Below are positions 17,519 through 26,427 of a stretch of DNA of 64,000 bases, piece by piece. The notes under the pieces were generated by a model. It worked only from the letters and a program-made list of their open reading frames with translations, was not told the origin of the DNA and searched no databases. Origin of the DNA: PALSA-350 sp963834445 (GTDB taxonomy: Bacteria; Acidobacteriota; Terriglobia; Terriglobales; Acidobacteriaceae); NCBI GenBank assembly GCA_963834445.1, contig CAWIBU010000003.1:1364001-1428000 (forward strand), in the 5' to 3' direction. A program made the position numbers and the translations under genes. The stretch's first letter is position 1. Each line of letters starts with the position of its first letter.

Positions 17519-17923
17519 TTGAAGCGAGTTGCTACAGGATTGGTTTGTCTTTTTTGCGCGACAGCTTCTTTCGCCGCCTGCAGCGGCACGATTCCTGTCG
17601 CTGACGAACGTAAGGACTCGCAGGTAGTCATCATCGGCACGGTGATGTCGTCCCGCCAGGTGCCGCAAGCCTGGGACAGCCTGGACGGCGTCGACTACGT
17701 GGTGCATATCGACCAGAAGGTCAAAGGCAAGCAGACCGGCGAGATTACCGTCTTCAGCGAACACAGCGATGACGGCTTTGCGCTGCAGCCGGGCAAGCAG
17801 TATCTGCTCTTCCTCACCAATAACTACCAGCACTGGGTCGTGAACAAATGCGGCAACTCGGGCCCGCTGGATGATGAACGAGCTGTCATCAAGCAGATGA
17901 TCCACTCCGCCGGCAACGACTAA
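17519..17923 (+). CDS. Secreted NTR/TIMP-like OB-fold protein
   Basis: 134 aa with a signal peptide (LVCLFCATASFA) and a predicted mature form beginning Ala-Cys. Strands VVIIGTVMSSR, DYVVHIDQKVKG, GEITVFSE and KQYLLFLTNN, then a second cysteine in VNKCGNSG, follow the order of netrin/TIMP-like domains. Those domains also start near an N-terminal cysteine tied to a later one. The family call is by eye and tentative. The start is TTG with GAGG 4 nt upstream. Confidence 0.6.
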   Translation: MKRVATGLVCLFCATASFAACSGTIPVADERKDSQVVIIGTVMSSRQVPQAWDSLDGVDYVVHIDQKVKGKQTGEITVFSEHSDDGFALQPGKQYLLFLTNNYQHWVVNKCGNSGPLDDERAVIKQMIHSAGND

Positions 17924-18089
17924 GATCCGCTGCACACCCGTCCCACGCCCGTGACTCGTCGTGCCGTCCGAGGAGCCGTGTCCCCGCGATGCAGATGTGG
18001 ACATCTTTTATGGAGACGGCACCCAGGGGCCTTTGACGGTAAGCATTGAGTACTGATTTCCCGCGGGATCGAAGAGAATAGGAATGACC

Positions 18090-19268
18090 ATGCGAAAACC
18101 TCTGCTCGCGCTGGCCGTTTCTGCCTTTGGCATCGGCACATCAGAATTCATCATCATGGGGTTGCTGCCGGATCTCGCGCACAGCTTCCAGGTGAGCATT
18201 CCGAAGACGGGGATCCTGGTTTCGGGTTATGCGCTCAGCGTAACGCTGGGCTCTCCGCTGGTGGCGCTGGCGCTGTCGCGGATGGATCGCAAGCGTGCCC
18301 TGGTTATTTTGATGGGGATGTTCGTGGGCGGCAATGCGCTGTGCGCGTTGGCGCCTACGTTTCTGCTATTGCTCGGGGCGCGGATACTCACTGCGCTTTG
18401 CCATGGAGCGTTTTTTGGTATCGGCAGCATCGTGGCTTCTCACCTGGTGCCACGGTCGGAGCGGGCCCAGGCAATTGCGCTCATGTTCGCCGGTCTGACC
18501 CTGGCCAATGTGCTCGGCGTGCCTGCAGGCACAGCGTTGGGCCAGGCGTTTGGCTGGCGGTTCGCTTTTTGGGCACTGGTTCCCATTGGCTTGATCGCGG
18601 GGCTTGGCCTGCTTCTCATGGTGCCTGCGCAACCGCCGGAGAAGGTGCACCTGAAGCATGAGTTCCATGCGGTGATTCGTCCGCAGGTGCAATTGGTGCT
18701 CGCGCTCAGCACGCTTTCCTCGGTTTCTCTGTTTTGCGTTTTCACCTATATCGCACCGATTTTGGAACAGGTGACGCACCTCTCGCCGATCGCGGTCACC
18801 CGTGTGCTGGTGATTTTTGGGGTGGGGATTACGCTGGGCAATCTGCTGGGGGGCCGGCTCGCGGACTGGAAGCCGATGGCGGTGATTATCGGCGGGATCA
18901 TGTTGTTGATCCTGATTTTTCTTTCCATGCCTTTGCTGGAGCCCAGGGTGATACCGGCGGTGGTGATGATATTTGTGTGGGGCTGTGTTCACTTTGCAGC
19001 CGGGGCTCCGCTGCAGGCGCGGATTGTCGACCAGGCACGGGGCGCGCCCAATCTGGCATCTACGCTGAACCAGGGTGCGTTCAACCTGGGAAACGCGATC
19101 GGCGCGAGCCTGGGCGGCATCATGCTGACCGAGGGGATCGGCTACCGGTATCTTTCGCTGGGGAGCGCGGCGGTGGCGAGCGTTGCGTTGCTGGTGGCGC
19201 TGGTCGCATGGCGGGTGGAGCAGCAGGAGAACGGATCGGCGGAGAAGAATGAGATGGTTTCGGTTTAG
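18090..19268 (+). CDS. MFS transporter, DHA1-like drug or sugar efflux
   Basis: 392 aa with twelve predicted membrane helices. The N-terminus LAVSAFGIGTSEFIIMGLLP is characteristic of the AraJ/YdhP/Cml branch of DHA1 exporters, as is loop 2-3 (SRMDRKRALV). The substrate (arabinose-like sugars, chloramphenicol or other drugs) cannot be assigned. AGGA lies 6 nt before the ATG at 18090, so that start is preferred to the ATG at 18084. No adjacent regulator gene. Confidence 0.85.
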   Translation: MRKPLLALAVSAFGIGTSEFIIMGLLPDLAHSFQVSIPKTGILVSGYALSVTLGSPLVALALSRMDRKRALVILMGMFVGGNALCALAPTFLLLLGARILTALCHGAFFGIGSIVASHLVPRSERAQAIALMFAGLTLANVLGVPAGTALGQAFGWRFAFWALVPIGLIAGLGLLLMVPAQPPEKVHLKHEFHAVIRPQVQLVLALSTLSSVSLFCVFTYIAPILEQVTHLSPIAVTRVLVIFGVGITLGNLLGGRLADWKPMAVIIGGIMLLILIFLSMPLLEPRVIPAVVMIFVWGCVHFAAGAPLQARIVDQARGAPNLASTLNQGAFNLGNAIGASLGGIMLTEGIGYRYLSLGSAAVASVALLVALVAWRVEQQENGSAEKNEMVSV

Positions 19269-19662
19269 GGATGGCTACCCTTTGTGGCTAAACAAGTCGG
19301 ATTCCGTCCTGGGGGATCTTCAGCCGTCCCTGCGGGACTGAATCCCTTCGCGTTACCCTACCCAGCACTGACGTGCTGGGCTACTTTCAGCCGTCCCTGC
19401 GGGACTCAAGCTCGCTGCGGGTAGACACTCAATCTCAGTGCGGCGAGATTGTGGTCCCCGCTTATGAGAGTTTGTGGCATGGCTGAGTGGTCACGCAGGA
19501 GCTTAAAGCCCGTAGCTTACAAAAGCCATGTGGCTCCTACCAAAGGGCTGGGTTGGATCGCGGGGCGTGAGAGAAATAAGCGATCGAAGCGCAAAAGGAG
19601 TCTCAGGCGCACCAGAAGCGACAACTTACGTTCGGCCGTCAGGCCCATAGAATCAGAAGGGC
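19269..19662. repeat. Intergenic repeats of the CCGTCCCTGCGGGACT family
   Basis: 394 bp without a gene. Two direct copies of CAGCCGTCCCTGCGGGACT (about 19320 and 19390) flank a small palindrome, CAGCACTGACGTGCTG. The same family recurs at 49.43-49.58 kb. A decayed piece reading GCTTAAAGCCCGTAGC lies near 19500. Confidence 0.7.
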
Positions 19663-20859
19663 ATGAAGAAGAAACTGCGGGTTGGCGTGTTGTTTGGCGG
19701 CCGTAGCGGCGAGCATGAAGTGTCTCTGCTCTCCGCCGCTTCCGTCCTCAAGGCTATCGATCGTAAGGTTTACGAGGTGGTGCCGATCGGCATTACCAAA
19801 CAGGGCCGCTGGGTCGTCTCCAGAGACGCCGAGCAGTTGTTGGCAGGGAATTACCCCGATAGCAGCTCGTTGCGTGCCGGGGATCCACAACAGACAGCGC
19901 CGGCTGCCGTGCTGGCTAAAGGCGAGGGCGTGATCGTGCCCCCCATGCCGGGCGGCGGCCTCGTTCCTTTCGAGCAGGAAGCTGCGTCCATCTCCCCCGC
20001 TCATGCCGTTCTGCAACTGGACGTGGTCTTTCCTGTGTTGCATGGGACCTTTGGCGAGGATGGCACCATGCAGGGACTTTTCGAGCTCGCTGGGTTGGCG
20101 TATGTCGGGTCGGGCGTTCTGGGATCGGCCACGGGCATGGATAAGGAAGTCATGAAGCGGCTGTTCAAAGCTGCGGGGCTGCCTATCACCGAACACGTTA
20201 CGTTTCTGCGCCGGGAGTGGCAACAAAGCCCTAAAAAGGTGATTGCCCAGCTCGAGGGTGCGCTGAAATATCCGTTCTTTGCCAAGCCGGCAAACCTCGG
20301 CTCGTCGGTCGGAATCAGCAAGGTTCATGATCGCAAAGAGCTGGCGCCAGCGATCGATCTGGCGGCCAGTTTCGATCGCAAGATCGTGGTGGAACAAGCG
20401 GTAGGCAGCCGCGGCAACCGGACGAAAATGGGCAAGGCACGCGAGCTCGAGGTTGCCGTGCTGGGCAATGATGAGCCTATCGCCTCCGTCGTGGGCGAGA
20501 TCGTTCCCTTCAAGGAGTTCTACGACTACGAGGACAAATATCTCAGCGAAGGCTCGAAGCCGATCATCCCCGCCAAGCTAACCAGGAAGCAAAGCGCGGA
20601 GGTGCAGGCAATGGCGCTGGCCGCCTTTCGTGCCTGTGACTGCGCCGGCTTGGCACGGGTTGATTTTCTCCTGGAGGCGGGGGCTTCGGGTCGGCTCTAC
20701 CTGAATGAGATCAACACCATGCCCGGGTTTACTTCGATCAGTATGTATCCCAAGCTGTGGGAGGCTTCCGGGGTGAAGTATCGCGATCTGATTTCGCGAC
20801 TGATCACGCTGGCGCTGGAGCGCAAAGCTGAGCAGGAGCAGATTTCGTACTCCCGTTAG
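19663..20859 (+). CDS. ddl: D-alanine--D-alanine ligase
   Basis: A 398-aa ATP-grasp enzyme making D-Ala-D-Ala for peptidoglycan. The N-terminal domain has VLFGGRSGEHEVSLLSA. The ligase signature HGTFGEDGTMQGLFELAG is followed by the ATP-grasp lysine strand YPFFAKPANLGSSVG. The omega-loop tyrosine (EFYDYEDKY) marks a true D-Ala-D-Ala ligase rather than a Van-type D-lactate ligase. The C-terminal NEINTMPGFT is intact. It stands apart from any murein gene cluster. Confidence 0.94.
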   Translation: MKKKLRVGVLFGGRSGEHEVSLLSAASVLKAIDRKVYEVVPIGITKQGRWVVSRDAEQLLAGNYPDSSSLRAGDPQQTAPAAVLAKGEGVIVPPMPGGGLVPFEQEAASISPAHAVLQLDVVFPVLHGTFGEDGTMQGLFELAGLAYVGSGVLGSATGMDKEVMKRLFKAAGLPITEHVTFLRREWQQSPKKVIAQLEGALKYPFFAKPANLGSSVGISKVHDRKELAPAIDLAASFDRKIVVEQAVGSRGNRTKMGKARELEVAVLGNDEPIASVVGEIVPFKEFYDYEDKYLSEGSKPIIPAKLTRKQSAEVQAMALAAFRACDCAGLARVDFLLEAGASGRLYLNEINTMPGFTSISMYPKLWEASGVKYRDLISRLITLALERKAEQEQISYSR

Positions 20860-21320
20860 CGGGTAAGCCCGGTAGGCTCAGCGCTGACATCCGCTGCCTT
20901 GCTTGAGTGGGCCACCGACCAAGTTGTTTTGGGGGCGGTTGTGGCACGGCTGAACAGGCTGCGGAAAAACTCGGTTCGTGAAGGGTACGGGCTTCAGCCC
21001 GTACGTAAATACCCAAGATGAGTCGCCTTTAGGCGCTGAGGGCTGCGGAATGATCCGGAAACCATGCCCTCAGCGGCTAAAGCCGACATTTTTGGTTCAT
21101 TATGTACGGGCTGAAGCCCGTACCCTTCACGAACCGAATTTTTCGGCAGCCTCTAAAGCCGTCTCTTGCGAAGGAATTCTATTGGCACCGGTAACCCGTG
21201 CCCTTCCGAAGTAGTTTTCCGCAGCCTGCTAATGGGGCAGACTCTTATAGCGGATCCGTTCCTGTCGCCGATAGCTCATTGATCGGAGTAAACTTTTCGG
21301 GAGACGCGAGGACCACACCT
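20860..21320. repeat. Intergenic gap with a 165-bp inverted-repeat element
   Basis: 461 bp. The main feature is the element at 20972-21136. The rest holds decayed pieces and the leader of the 21321 gene. No other gene was found. Confidence 0.7.
20972..21136. repeat. Inverted-repeat element, 33-bp perfect arms
   Basis: Left arm 20972-21004 begins CGGTTCGTGAAGGGTACGG; right arm 21104-21136 is its exact complement. Each arm contains the smaller palindrome ACGGGCTTCAGCCCGT. The interior has GCCTTTAGGCG and CGGCTAAAGCCG motifs. A close relative with the same interior lies at 39577-39733. Confidence 0.8.
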
Positions 21321-21770
21321 ATGACCCTGCTCGATGCACCCACTTATGATCCTGCCAAGGCAGAGACGCGCAAGAGGATTCTGATCGGGAGCCTGGTCGC
21401 TTTTCTGGTGCTCGCCGTTTGCGTCTGGTTTTTCTGGAACTGGCCGCAGGAACACCGTGTCAATCAGTTCTTCGCAGCCATCGAAGCCAAAGATCTGCCC
21501 AAGGCGTTCGGCATCTGGAACCATGATCCGGATTGGCAGCAGCATACGCAACAGTATGCTTCCTACTCCTATGGCCGCTTTGAGACGGACTGGGGCCACT
21601 CCAGCGACTGGGGCGATATCAAGACACACAAGATCGTGATGTCCAAAACGGTGGGATCCGGTGTGGTGGTAGGGGTGGATGTGAACGGACAGAAGACGCC
21701 GGTCTTCCTCTGGGTAGAACGCAAGGCCAAGACGATTGGCTTCTCACCGGTTCAGCTTTCTACCGAATAA
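21321..21770 (+). CDS. Single-pass membrane protein, unknown
   Basis: 149 aa with one membrane helix (about residues 21-41, GSLVAFLVLAVCVWFFWNWP) and a soluble C-terminal domain rich in Trp, His and Tyr that carries RVNQFFAAIEAKDLPKAFGIW. That part recalls small NTF2-like domains, but this is weak. GAGGA lies 8 nt before the ATG at 21321. Its last 11 bp overlap the end of the convergent fabD. Not recognised further. Confidence 0.65.
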   Translation: MTLLDAPTYDPAKAETRKRILIGSLVAFLVLAVCVWFFWNWPQEHRVNQFFAAIEAKDLPKAFGIWNHDPDWQQHTQQYASYSYGRFETDWGHSSDWGDIKTHKIVMSKTVGSGVVVGVDVNGQKTPVFLWVERKAKTIGFSPVQLSTE

Positions 21771-22698
21771 GCGCCAGCACCTTTTCCAGGCTCGCGGAGT
21801 CTTCAACCTGTGAGCACTTCTGGCTGCGGTCAATCTGCCGCATCAGCCCGCTGAGAACCTTGCCCGGTCCCACCTCGATAAAGTTGGTCACCCCTCGGGC
21901 AATGAGCAACTGCATGGACTCGGTCCATCGGACTGCGCCAGTAACCTGTCGGACGAGGGCGTCACGCAAGGCTGGGCCGGCTTCAACCAGGGCAGCGTCC
22001 ACATTGACGACAACGGGTAGCTTCGCCGGGGAAAAAGAAATGGCCGCCAGGATTGGGCTGAGCGCGTCCTGAGCCGGCTGCATAAGGCTGCAATGGAAGG
22101 GCGCGGAGACCTGCAACATGACAGCCCGCTTGACGCCCTGCTCCCGTGCGAGCGCGACCGCCGCTTCGACAGCGGCCGTTGCCCCGGAGATCACTGTTTG
22201 TTCGGGCGCGTTCAGGTTGGCGGGTTCGACGGGGGCTCCGGTGTGCCTGGCGGCCTCCAGGCACACGGCTGCTACTTGCTCCGGAGGCATTCCCAGGATG
22301 GCGGCCATGGCCCCCTCACCTGGTGGTACGGCCTGCTGCATGAGTTGTCCCCGGCGGCTGACGGTACGAGCGCCGTCGGCAAAGTCGATCGCGCCGGCGG
22401 CGACGTTGGCGGAATACTCCCCCAGGGAGTGTCCGGCAAGGTAGTCGGCAGTGGCTCCGGCGGCGGCGAGGACGCGCAGGGCTGCCACAGACACGGTAAA
22501 GATGGCCGGTTGGGTGAACTCGGTCAGCCGTAGCTGCTCTTCAGGACCGTTGAAGCAGAGCTCCGCCAGGTTGTAGCCCAAGGCGTCATTGGCTTCTTCA
22601 AACGTCTGGCGGGCAATGGGGAAGGCATCGGCGAGGTCGCGGCCCATACCAACACTTTGGGATCCTTGACCGGGAAAGAGGAAGGCTGTCTTGCTCAT
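21760..22698 (-). CDS. fabD: Malonyl-CoA-ACP transacylase
   Basis: 312 aa. It loads malonyl units on acyl carrier protein. It has the FPGQGSQ N-terminus, the nucleophile elbow GHSLGEY with S91, the substrate-binding RRGQLMQ, and the partner histidine H202 in SAPFHCSLM. It is last in the yceD-rpmF-plsX-fabD run on the minus strand, 12 bp after plsX. Its 3' end overlaps the convergent membrane-protein gene. Confidence 0.95.
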   Translation of the reverse strand: MSKTAFLFPGQGSQSVGMGRDLADAFPIARQTFEEANDALGYNLAELCFNGPEEQLRLTEFTQPAIFTVSVAALRVLAAAGATADYLAGHSLGEYSANVAAGAIDFADGARTVSRRGQLMQQAVPPGEGAMAAILGMPPEQVAAVCLEAARHTGAPVEPANLNAPEQTVISGATAAVEAAVALAREQGVKRAVMLQVSAPFHCSLMQPAQDALSPILAAISFSPAKLPVVVNVDAALVEAGPALRDALVRQVTGAVRWTESMQLLIARGVTNFIEVGPGKVLSGLMRQIDRSQKCSQVEDSASLEKVLALIR

Positions 22699-22710
22699 GT
22701 CGTCTGGTTT

Positions 22711-23775
22711 TTAGTGAAGCGGTTGGATAGGTATGCTCAGATCTGGTTCTGACGTAGCATCGGGCACTGGGCGGCGGCAGGTAAACTCGCGTTCCAGTCC
22801 CTGGTTGATGCCGGCCTGGGCGAACTCAGCAGTCACCCGTATCCCGTTAAAGATGGCCCGGTCATTTGACGAACCGTGATTCACGATGCACACGCCGCGG
22901 ATGCCGAGCAGGGGTGCGCCACCGTACTCGGAATAATCCAGTCGCTTTTTGAAGTCGTTGAATGCCTTGCGCGAAAGCAAAGCGCCGACTTGTGCCGTCA
23001 CCGTCGAGGTAAGCGATTGACGCAGCAGATCGCGCACCAGCTTGGCCAGCCCCTCGCTCGTTTTGAGCGCGACATTGCCAACAAAACCATCACAGACCAC
23101 GACGTCGGCGTTACCGTTGTAAATATCGCGGCCTTCCACGTTACCGATGAAATTAATCGAGAGCTGCTTGAGCAGGGGAAAGGCTTCGCGGGTGAGATCG
23201 TTGCCCTTGCCTTCTTCTTCCCCGATCGAGAGCAGACCGACGCGAGGCCGGGGAATCTTGAGCACACTACGCGCATACATTTCGCCCATGACGGCGAACT
23301 GTTCCAGGTTGTGCGGCTTGCAATCGACATTGGCGCCGACATCAAGCAGGACACAGGGCGAGCCGGTTGAGGTGGGCAGCATCTTGGCCAGGGAAGGACG
23401 GTCGACCCCGGGGAGCGCGCCGAGGACCATCTTGGCGAGGGCCATCGCGGCCCCGGTATTGCCCGCGGTGAGGAAACCAGCGACCTTGTTTTCTTTGACC
23501 AGGCGCAGGCCGACGCGCATGCTGCTATGCGGCTTTTTGATCGCCTTGGTTGCCTTTTCTTCCATCGTTATCCATTCCGCTGCGGGAACAATCACGATTG
23601 GGAGTTGCTCGCCGCCGGTGGCTTCGAGCAAAGCGGCGCGCAGAAGGTCTTCGGGTCCAACCAGGTGGACCCGCACCGGGAGCTGGCGGCAAGCCTGGAT
23701 TGCGCCCCTGATCTCTGGCTCTGGAGCTTTGTCCGAGCCCATCGCATCGAGCGCAATATCCGTTAGGCTGGTCAC
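22711..23775 (-). CDS. plsX: Phosphate acyltransferase PlsX
   Basis: 354 aa. It converts acyl-ACP to acyl-phosphate for membrane phospholipid synthesis. Family motifs include ALDAMGSDKAP, FLTAGNTGAAMA, DVGANVDCKP, VVCDGFVGNVALKTSEG and YGGAPLLGI. The GTG at 23775 is preferred because it keeps the first strand (SLTDIALDAMG) and lies 8 nt after the rpmF stop. Upstream codons in the same frame run through rpmF and would add an unrelated extension. Confidence 0.94.
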   Translation of the reverse strand: MTSLTDIALDAMGSDKAPEPEIRGAIQACRQLPVRVHLVGPEDLLRAALLEATGGEQLPIVIVPAAEWITMEEKATKAIKKPHSSMRVGLRLVKENKVAGFLTAGNTGAAMALAKMVLGALPGVDRPSLAKMLPTSTGSPCVLLDVGANVDCKPHNLEQFAVMGEMYARSVLKIPRPRVGLLSIGEEEGKGNDLTREAFPLLKQLSINFIGNVEGRDIYNGNADVVVCDGFVGNVALKTSEGLAKLVRDLLRQSLTSTVTAQVGALLSRKAFNDFKKRLDYSEYGGAPLLGIRGVCIVNHGSSNDRAIFNGIRVTAEFAQAGINQGLEREFTCRRPVPDATSEPDLSIPIQPLH

Positions 23776-23783
23776 CGACCGGG

Positions 23784-23966
23784 CTAAGCTTCCTTGGCTT
23801 CGAGTACTTCGCGACCCTTGTATGTGCCGCATTTGGGGCAAGCCCTGTGGGGTAATTTGCGTTCGTGGCAGTTAGGACATTCCGAGGTGACGATCGGGGT
23901 TAGCGCGTCGTGGGAACGGCGGATGGCAGTGCGACGCTTGGAGTGGCGCCGCTTTGGATTCGGCAT
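23784..23966 (-). CDS. rpmF: 50S ribosomal protein L32, zinc-binding form
   Basis: 60 aa beginning MPNPKRRHSKRRTAIRRSHD, the L32 signature. Two CxxC pairs (CPNC, CPKC) make the zinc-binding form, in contrast to paralogues that have lost the cysteines. It sits between yceD and plsX as in many bacteria. Confidence 0.96.
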   Translation of the reverse strand: MPNPKRRHSKRRTAIRRSHDALTPIVTSECPNCHERKLPHRACPKCGTYKGREVLEAKEA

Positions 23967-24032
23967 TGCAGATTCCTTTCAGGCGTGGTCGCGGTTTGCC
24001 TCGGTTGGGGCAAGGTGCGATCGCTTGCAACT

Positions 24033-24590
24033 TTACGTTTTCAGCCTGCTGCGGAGATCGGCCAGCGCTGTCCAACGCGCGTCCACGTGGCTGGCATCGC
24101 AAGCGCACGTTTCTGTATTTCGATTGCTTCCACAGCGAGGACAAAGTCCTTTGCAGTCTTGCCGGCAGAGCGCTCTTGGCGGCAGGGACAGCAACACCTG
24201 CTCGCGCAACACATCCTCGACCGCAAGACGGCCACCTTCATAGTACCCGATTTCGGTATCTGAGGTCGAGATGGAGTGCTCTGCGCCTTCCGCATCGACC
24301 CCGGACGGGCGGAACAGCAGATCGAACTTCTCCTCGAGCCGCTGGGCCACAGGATCGAGGCAGCGGGCGCAGGGCATCTCGAAGTTACCCTGGAAGCCGG
24401 CGCGGAGACGTATGTCGTGGATCAGCTCGTGGGCGCCGCGATTCTCGGTGATGAGATCGGCGCGGCCGCTCACCGGCATGGCGTCGAGCTGGCGAATGCC
24501 GGAACCGTAGTCAATGGCGCCGGGCGGGACGGTCTCACTAAACTCGAGAGGTTCCCGCTCCAATTCGAGCACTGTTATCACTAAAGCCAT
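24033..24590 (-). CDS. yceD: YceD/DUF177 ribosomal RNA accumulation protein
   Basis: 185 aa. It has the PCARCLDP motif (near residue 74) and the C-terminal cysteine cluster CRQDCKGLCPRCGSN followed by TCAC, typical of DUF177. The family is encoded next to rpmF and is linked to 23S rRNA accumulation in E. coli. It is first in the rpmF-plsX-fabD operon, 66 bp upstream of rpmF. Confidence 0.88.
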   Translation of the reverse strand: MALVITVLELEREPLEFSETVPPGAIDYGSGIRQLDAMPVSGRADLITENRGAHELIHDIRLRAGFQGNFEMPCARCLDPVAQRLEEKFDLLFRPSGVDAEGAEHSISTSDTEIGYYEGGRLAVEDVLREQVLLSLPPRALCRQDCKGLCPRCGSNRNTETCACDASHVDARWTALADLRSRLKT

Positions 24591-24597
24591 GGGTTTC

Positions 24598-25311
24598 TCA
24601 AAATCGATAATAAATGCTGAGCGTTGGCTCGTAGGTGCTACGCAGGGTGTGGGTGTTGAGTGATTCCTGGTGAAAATCGGGGGTCTTGTATTTTAAGCCG
24701 CGCAACTGCCCGCGCACCCCGAAGTGATTGAATATAGGGTAGTTGAGACCGAGGCTGTAGACGAAATCGGGCAGCGCCTGAGTGGGTAATTTGGTGGGCG
24801 CCGAGATGGTCGAGGTGAGCGATCCTGAAATCGGAGAAAAGACGATCACGCCCCCGCCAATGGTGAAAAAGGCCTGCACGCCGTAATAGCTGGGCGACTG
24901 CAGCAGGTACGCGAGGTTGAAGTCGGTTACGTTGTTCTCGAGCTTGACCTGGCCCTTGTTATAGGCTTCGTAGAACTTGGTGAAGCCCACATTGGCTTCA
25001 TACCCCAACCAGGGCCGAAACGGCTGGCGGAAACTGACCAGACCACCGCCCGAGGAGGTCGTGTCTTCGCGGAGGAAGTTGCCGTTGGACGCGTTGGTGA
25101 TCTGGTAGAACCCGCCGACGCCGACGTCAAACTTTTCGTGCACCTCGGGGGCCGCGGGAATAGCCTGTGTGTCCTGCGCGTAGCTTGCGCACGGAAACAG
25201 GAAGATCGCCAACAGGAAAGCGCCAAGGAAGTATGGATACTGCCGGCTCGACGGCCCTGATGCGGCAGGTCGAGGAAGGGTCAAACACTTTTTCAAACGG
25301 ACACTCTGCAT
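24598..25311 (-). CDS. Outer-membrane beta-barrel protein, unknown
   Basis: 237 aa with a signal peptide (FLGAFLLAIFLFPCASYAQ) and alternating aromatic/hydrophobic strands, ending in an aromatic YYRF as outer-membrane barrel proteins do. The size suggests an eight- to ten-strand OmpW/OmpA-like barrel. It lies just 7 bp upstream of yceD on the same strand, so it may be co-transcribed with the lipid operon. Ligand unknown. Confidence 0.7.
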   Translation of the reverse strand: MQSVRLKKCLTLPRPAASGPSSRQYPYFLGAFLLAIFLFPCASYAQDTQAIPAAPEVHEKFDVGVGGFYQITNASNGNFLREDTTSSGGGLVSFRQPFRPWLGYEANVGFTKFYEAYNKGQVKLENNVTDFNLAYLLQSPSYYGVQAFFTIGGGVIVFSPISGSLTSTISAPTKLPTQALPDFVYSLGLNYPIFNHFGVRGQLRGLKYKTPDFHQESLNTHTLRSTYEPTLSIYYRF

Positions 25312-25348
25312 GGTTAAGTCTTATCCCACTATATATCGTTCCATGGGC

Positions 25349-25936
25349 TCAGCCTGCGGGCAGGCGCCGCCAATCGTTTCCGGCGAAAAGGCGGATGCCG
25401 GCGACGCCGGTGGCGCCGGCGGCCAGACATTCGGGTGCGTTGGCTGCGGTGACGCCTCCGAGCGCGAAGACGGGGATGGTTGGTGCGGTTAGGCAGGCCT
25501 GGTGAAGGGCTTCCAGGCCCTGGGGTGCGGCGGTGGCCTTCTCGAAGATGGGGGAGAAGAGGACCAGGTCTGCTTGTTCTTTGACGGCGAGTTCGACTTC
25601 GTCGAGAGTGTGGCAGGGGAGGCTGATGAGCGCGTTGGGGAAAACGGCGCGCACCGCATCGGCCGCGCCGGGTGTGGGTTCGCCGGCCAGGTGAACTCCG
25701 TCGGCTCCGGCCTCGCGCGCCAGGAGCGCCGACGCAGGGGTGGCGATGTTGATGAGGAATTTGGTGCGGGTGTGGTTAGTCTTAGCGGCTATCTGGCGGG
25801 CCCGGGTTTGCAGTTGGGACAGAGCAAGATCCTTCTCACGTAGTTGGATGAAGTGCACGCCGGCGACTGTCCATTGCTGGACGAGATCGAGGAGTTGAGG
25901 GCGATACGCCGGATCGGTGATGGCATAGCACTGCAT
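25349..25936 (-). CDS. thiE: Thiamine-phosphate synthase family (ThiE/TenI)
   Basis: A 195-aa TIM-barrel protein. ThiE joins HMP-pyrophosphate and thiazole phosphate. FIQLREKDL, DGVHLAGE, FSPIFEKAT and FALGGVTAANAPECLAAGA follow the ThiE order. The usual IN-D-R reads LINIATPAS and the HLGQED motif is altered, so it may be a TenI-like relative instead. No TPP riboswitch is visible and no other thiamine gene is near. Confidence 0.75.
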   Translation of the reverse strand: MQCYAITDPAYRPQLLDLVQQWTVAGVHFIQLREKDLALSQLQTRARQIAAKTNHTRTKFLINIATPASALLAREAGADGVHLAGEPTPGAADAVRAVFPNALISLPCHTLDEVELAVKEQADLVLFSPIFEKATAAPQGLEALHQACLTAPTIPVFALGGVTAANAPECLAAGATGVAGIRLFAGNDWRRLPAG

Positions 25937-26427
25937 GTAGTGGAGTCTACGGGTGATCTGGCCTGACCATCAAACTCCGGGTTGGGAACCGCAGATCTCT
26001 CCACTACGCTCCCCCGAATTCCTGTCGAGGTCGGTGGCGCTGGCGAACTTCATGCGGCTTTCTTTAATGAAAGCCGCACATGCGGACCTGTCTGGCGCAG
26101 CATAGCAGGAATTCGGGTACGCTCTCTCGAGATGACAAATTTTTCGCTGCGCTCCGACTGGAAAAGCCAGTCTTGTTACGCAACAAATTTGTCATCTCGA
26201 CCGTAGCGCAGTGGAGAGATCTGCGGTTCCCAACCCGACCTTAGACCTCAATCGGGGGGGATGGGGCACCCGGAGTTTGATGGTCAGGCCAGCGTAGAGG
26301 GGCCCGAGTCTGGGTTGGAGAGGGTAGAGCGTCATACCGTTTTAGTTTGCGTGTTGCTCGCTGCGCTCACAGACATGGGAAAATTTAACCTCTTCGCCTG
26401 ATTCTTCCGGTACCCTTCGTACAAGGC
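25937..26427. repeat. Composite nested inverted repeat
   Basis: 491 bp without a gene. Outer arms TGGCCTGACCATCAAACTCC (from 25959) and their complement (to 26291) enclose a second pair (25981-26010 with 26205-26234) made of oppositely oriented host-repeat copies. The left host repeat carries the 105-bp element (26013-26117). The right border contains GATGGGGCACCCGGAG, shared with elements at 44.4 and 54.2 kb. Confidence 0.78.
26013..26117 (+). mobile_element. 105-bp palindromic element, copy E
   Basis: Slightly diverged: the right terminal repeat reads GCAGGAATTCGGG, and the inner loop is TTTAAT where the other copies have CTTAAT. Confidence 0.75.

Noticed and set aside
25937..25960. TPP riboswitch before thiE
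   Set aside because: No CTGAGA or other thi-box core is visible on the minus strand upstream of thiE.
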